A model generated the notes under the pieces. The model was given only the letters and a program-made list of their open reading frames with translations. It was not told the DNA's origin and did not search any database. From Methanosarcinales archaeon (GTDB taxonomy: Archaea > Halobacteriota > Methanosarcinia > Methanosarcinales > Methanocomedenaceae), in NCBI GenBank assembly GCA_030666885.1, contig DAOUWY010000082.1:1-7659 (forward strand): 7,659 nt of DNA, read 5' to 3'. Both the position numbers and the translations under genes were made by a program. This document shows, one piece after another, positions 5,396 through 7,659 of this stretch (the first letter of the stretch is position 1; every line of letters begins with the position of its first letter).

Positions 5396-6874
5396 CTAAA
5401 AATCATCATCCTGGGAATAACTACGCCCCAATTTAATAGCCAGTTCGGCCTTCATCAATTCCGAGCCCAGGTAGGCAGCATGGTCCAGCCTTGATACCAA
5501 CCCCAAGTCAAGGGCAGTATCCAGCACCTCCTTTGCATTATCCCCCACAATAGTATATTTTGTATGCCTGGCAATGATCCTGCCCTGCCTGAACTCGCCA
5601 TCCCTGAAACATTGGTCAGAGATACTTATCCTGAAACTCCCGGCAGGGTCACGCATCCACTGGTAGCTTTTTTCACACTCAATGAAATCTTCAGGCAAGC
5701 TGTCAAAGGGCCTGAACCGTTTTTCCTTCAGCACAAGCAGGTCAAGTCCCAGGTCCTTGGGGGGAGTGCTGCGCTGCCCGGCCAGTGCCGTCATCCCGGC
5801 CGCTGCTTTAAGTTCTGCTATACTGCCCCTGGCCTTGTCACTGTATTCGGGTGTAAACAAAATATCTGCACCCACATCACCTGCAATAGAAGCAAGCATC
5901 GCATTCACACCAACTGAATCAGCATCAATGAGTTCAGTGATATTACCAATACCGAAGAAGGTGGGGATGTGGGGATGTGATCGCCTGAATTGTTTATATC
6001 GTGTCATGGATTCAACCATGCCCTGCCCTGGTGGGTCCAGCACAGGGTCAGCAATGATCTTTGAAATGCCTGCATCCTTTGCAGACCTTATGTTTGCCTC
6101 CAGGCTGTCCATGCCGCCACCGCTATCAGGAATTACCACCGCAGCAATATCCTTTTTGGAAATAACGGGAGCAACCTGCCAGATATTGCCGGAATTCAGG
6201 CTCAATACCATATCAACGCCGGATTCCACTGCTGCAACTATCAGTTCTGGCTCCAGTGTGTCAATACTTATGGGTACCGAAACAACTTCCCTGGCCACCT
6301 TGACCGTGCGCCGAACATCACTTACAGTAGCGGCCATGCCAACACCAAGGTCAATGATATCCGCACCTTTGGACTGGAAAAGATGTATCCTTTCAATAAG
6401 TTCATCACCGGGCAGGGCAGTAGCATCCACTATTTCTGCCATCACTTTTATAATCGAATCCCCGCCGATCTTGAGGTGGTCCAACACTAAAGCCGGTGTA
6501 GAAGCATCCTCCATTTTTGACAGACTTGATAATGCAATATCCCGCCGCTGCTGCATTAGCAATTCACAGGCGGGTATATTAGTCGATAATTCAACATCAC
6601 CATAACTCGACAGCACAAATCCCAGGTCAACAGCATGTTTGGGACCCAGCCGGATTGGAGTTTCCAGTTGCTTTTCAAGCCCGGAAAAATCAGCAGAGAC
6701 GAGCCCTGCTATGATAATAAGGTCAAATTCCTGCCCGGAAAGGGATCTTTCAAGACGCTTTGGCGTGGTAAAGGCGGCAACATCAATATCCAGTACCAAA
6801 ACTTCGGCCAGATTGCCCACAGACTTTCGTACTATCCCTGCGGCCTTACGCCCCGTTACAACCAGTACTTGCAT
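5396..6874 (-). CDS. Dihydropteroate-synthase-like protein (archaeal DHPS-related family)
   Basis: This 492-residue protein has three parts: an N-terminal alpha/beta domain (about 1-130), a pterin-binding TIM barrel (about 135-400) and a C-terminal domain (about 403-492) that resembles DUF4346. Barrel signatures include GADIIDLGVG (170-179), VPISIDT (200-206) as in dihydropteroate synthase, IIADPVLDP (273-281) and FFGIGNITEL (306-315). The classic GGESTRPG loop after DIIDLG is replaced by VGMAATVS. Bacterial DHPS is near 280 residues, so this is a distinct, longer family found in methanopterin-using archaea (TIGR00284 type). A role in methanopterin or related pterin metabolism is likely; the exact reaction is not proven by sequence. 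The start at 6874 has no clear Shine-Dalgarno site, so a short-leader message is possible. It stands alone, convergent with the TIM-barrel gene and divergent from the surface-protein gene. Confidence 0.87.
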   Translation of the reverse strand: MQVLVVTGRKAAGIVRKSVGNLAEVLVLDIDVAAFTTPKRLERSLSGQEFDLIIIAGLVSADFSGLEKQLETPIRLGPKHAVDLGFVLSSYGDVELSTNIPACELLMQQRRDIALSSLSKMEDASTPALVLDHLKIGGDSIIKVMAEIVDATALPGDELIERIHLFQSKGADIIDLGVGMAATVSDVRRTVKVAREVVSVPISIDTLEPELIVAAVESGVDMVLSLNSGNIWQVAPVISKKDIAAVVIPDSGGGMDSLEANIRSAKDAGISKIIADPVLDPPGQGMVESMTRYKQFRRSHPHIPTFFGIGNITELIDADSVGVNAMLASIAGDVGADILFTPEYSDKARGSIAELKAAAGMTALAGQRSTPPKDLGLDLLVLKEKRFRPFDSLPEDFIECEKSYQWMRDPAGSFRISISDQCFRDGEFRQGRIIARHTKYTIVGDNAKEVLDTALDLGLVSRLDHAAYLGSELMKAELAIKLGRSYSQDDDF

Positions 6875-6922
6875 ATTATCTTAATTTTTTGTTACATGTA
6901 AAAAGGTTTGTTATCTTAATAA

Positions 6923-7026
6923 CGAGACTTTTTAATTTTGTCTGGAAATGCCGGGACCATACAAATATAGTTTGCGAGATATATAAAATGTGATAAATAA
7001 TAATTAGGAAATAATATAAAGTCTCG
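6923..7026. repeat. Inverted repeat in the divergent promoter region
   Basis: CGAGACTTT (6923-6931) and AAAGTCTCG (7018-7026) are perfect 9-base inverted copies separated by 86 AT-rich bases. They lie between two divergent genes. They may be binding sites for one regulator or the ends of a small lost element; no target duplication or transposase is seen. Confidence 0.4.
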
Positions 7027-7039
7027 AAATAATAATACG

Positions 7040-7050
7040 AAACTATAAAT
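7040..7050 (+). promoter_or_regulatory. Candidate BRE and TATA box for the surface-protein gene
   Basis: GAAACTATAAAT (TATAAAT at 7044-7050 preceded by GAAAC) fits an archaeal BRE-TATA pair. Transcription would begin near 7072-7076, at the end of a nine-T run (7064-7072), giving a leader of about 30 bases before the ATG at 7104. Confidence 0.45.
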
Positions 7051-7079
7051 AATATGCGATTAATTTTTTTTTGTTTAAT

Positions 7080-7103
7080 ATGACATATGTTGGATGTGTA
7101 TAA
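7080..7103 (+). other. Seven-codon leader ORF abutting the surface-protein start
   Basis: ATG at 7080 opens seven codons (MTYVGCV) and ends in TAA at 7101-7103, directly followed by the ATG at 7104 in the same frame. It could be a chance frame, a coupled leader peptide, or part of a longer N-terminus lost to a stop. No ribosome site precedes it. Confidence 0.25.
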
Positions 7104-7659
7104 ATGAGAATAAATACAACAAATATATTAATAATATTAGCAATTGTAACACTATGTATTACAACATCGACAGCAGAAGGGCCGACATCGTTTGTGCTCA
7201 ATGGATATGTGAATGACTCAAATGGTGAACCATGCAACGAATCATGGGTTAAGGTGACGAACATGAACACAAGCACAAGCTGGGATGCCGAGAACTTCCC
7301 GACATCGAACTATTACCAGCTCGTGCTGAGCAGCGATAATGTAAGCGAAGGCAATATCCTGGAGATTGATGCATCAGGGTGCTCACAGTCCAAGATTATG
7401 TCAAAGACTGTGTCACAGGGTGAGATCGATGATGGTGGGATTTTCAACTATAATATCACGCTGGAGGCTTCGGACACATCGGATCCGGTGATCAACTCTG
7501 TTATACTGAACACGACTGATCCGAATACCGGTGATGATATTTTAGTCACTGTAAATGCTACGGATAATGTCGGAGTAACATCTGTGATCGCTGCCGGTGT
7601 ATCTCTAACTAATGGTAGTGGAGATATCTGGGAGGGAACTATACCAGCCAGTGATGGAT
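7104..7659 (+). CDS. Secreted, probably N-glycosylated surface protein with Ig-like domain, partial (C-terminus beyond right edge)
   Basis: I read 185 codons open to the right edge. Residues 1-24 form a signal peptide: MRINTTN, a hydrophobic core ILIILAIVTLCITTS, then TA before EGP, a good cleavage site. The mature part begins with a beta-rich domain (about 27-121; SFVLNGYVNDSNGEP, with cysteines 44 and 93). A second region (about 127 onward; DPVINSVILNTTDPNTGDDI, VNATDNVGV) has the style of Ig-like or PKD-like repeats in archaeal surface proteins. Eight N-x-S/T sequons occur after the signal peptide (N37, N45, N55, N79, N117, N136, N151, N170), consistent with S-layer-type N-glycosylation. 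Such proteins are often much longer with a C-terminal anchor, which would lie outside the window. Upstream signals are a TATA box at 7044 and only a weak ribosome site. Confidence 0.8.
   Translation, partial: MRINTTNILIILAIVTLCITTSTAEGPTSFVLNGYVNDSNGEPCNESWVKVTNMNTSTSWDAENFPTSNYYQLVLSSDNVSEGNILEIDASGCSQSKIMSKTVSQGEIDDGGIFNYNITLEASDTSDPVINSVILNTTDPNTGDDILVTVNATDNVGVTSVIAAGVSLTNGSGDIWEGTIPASDG

Noticed and set aside
5682..6605. Plus-strand open frame of 307 codons opposite the DHPS-like gene
   Set aside because: The minus frame has clear pterin-barrel motifs over its full length; the plus product is serine/proline-rich shadow sequence with no recognisable domain.
7043..7276. Minus-strand frame of 77 codons with a hydrophobic segment
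   Set aside because: It is antisense to the signal peptide and first domain of the surface protein, which has a better start, promoter and sequon pattern.

Overview
The window looks like a chromosomal piece of a euryarchaeon, most likely a methanogen or methanotroph relative of the Methanosarcinales. The evidence is a complete oapA-oapB-oapC (arvABC) gene trio, a dihydropteroate-synthase-like protein of the kind found in methanopterin-using archaea, AT-rich intergenic DNA with TATA-type boxes, Shine-Dalgarno sites of the GGAGGTGAT type, and a sequon-rich secreted surface protein. The species cannot be fixed from sequence reading alone.

Layout. (1) Positions 1-404, minus strand: N-terminal part of a DedA/VTT-type membrane protein that runs off the left edge and starts at a TTG behind a GAGGA site. 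(2) 604-2053, minus strand: the operon oapA (small GTPase) - oapB - oapC (zinc ribbon), tightly packed, with a strong ribosome site before oapA. (3) 2054-2626: an intergenic region holding a short remnant that resembles the C-terminal end of PhoU, broken by an in-frame TGA, followed by AT-rich promoter DNA. (4) 2627-5038, plus strand: three very tightly coupled genes, namely an unrecognised 165-residue protein, a class I/II PLP aminotransferase (ATGA overlap) and a xylose-isomerase-like TIM-barrel protein (4-base gap). (5) 5039-5395: non-coding DNA with short AT-rich repeats and a GC-rich CTCTGCG-type repeat patch. (6) 5396-6874, minus strand: the dihydropteroate-synthase-like protein with an extra N-terminal and C-terminal domain. 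(7) 6875-7103: an AT-rich divergent promoter region with an inverted repeat and a seven-codon leader ORF. (8) 7104 to the right edge, plus strand: the start of a secreted, probably glycosylated surface protein.

How the genes fit together. The GTPase trio is linked in haloarchaea to extracellular vesicle formation and was first named for its position beside a replication origin; here no replication gene is visible next to it. The aminotransferase, isomerase-like protein and unknown protein look like one transcription unit and probably serve one undetermined metabolic step. The DHPS-like protein probably belongs to pterin or methanopterin metabolism. I see no CRISPR array, insertion sequence, tRNA or rRNA. 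Nothing here is clearly a new defence or mobile system; the best leads are the unknown 165-residue protein in its coupled operon and the lysine-rich ends of the GTPase trio.
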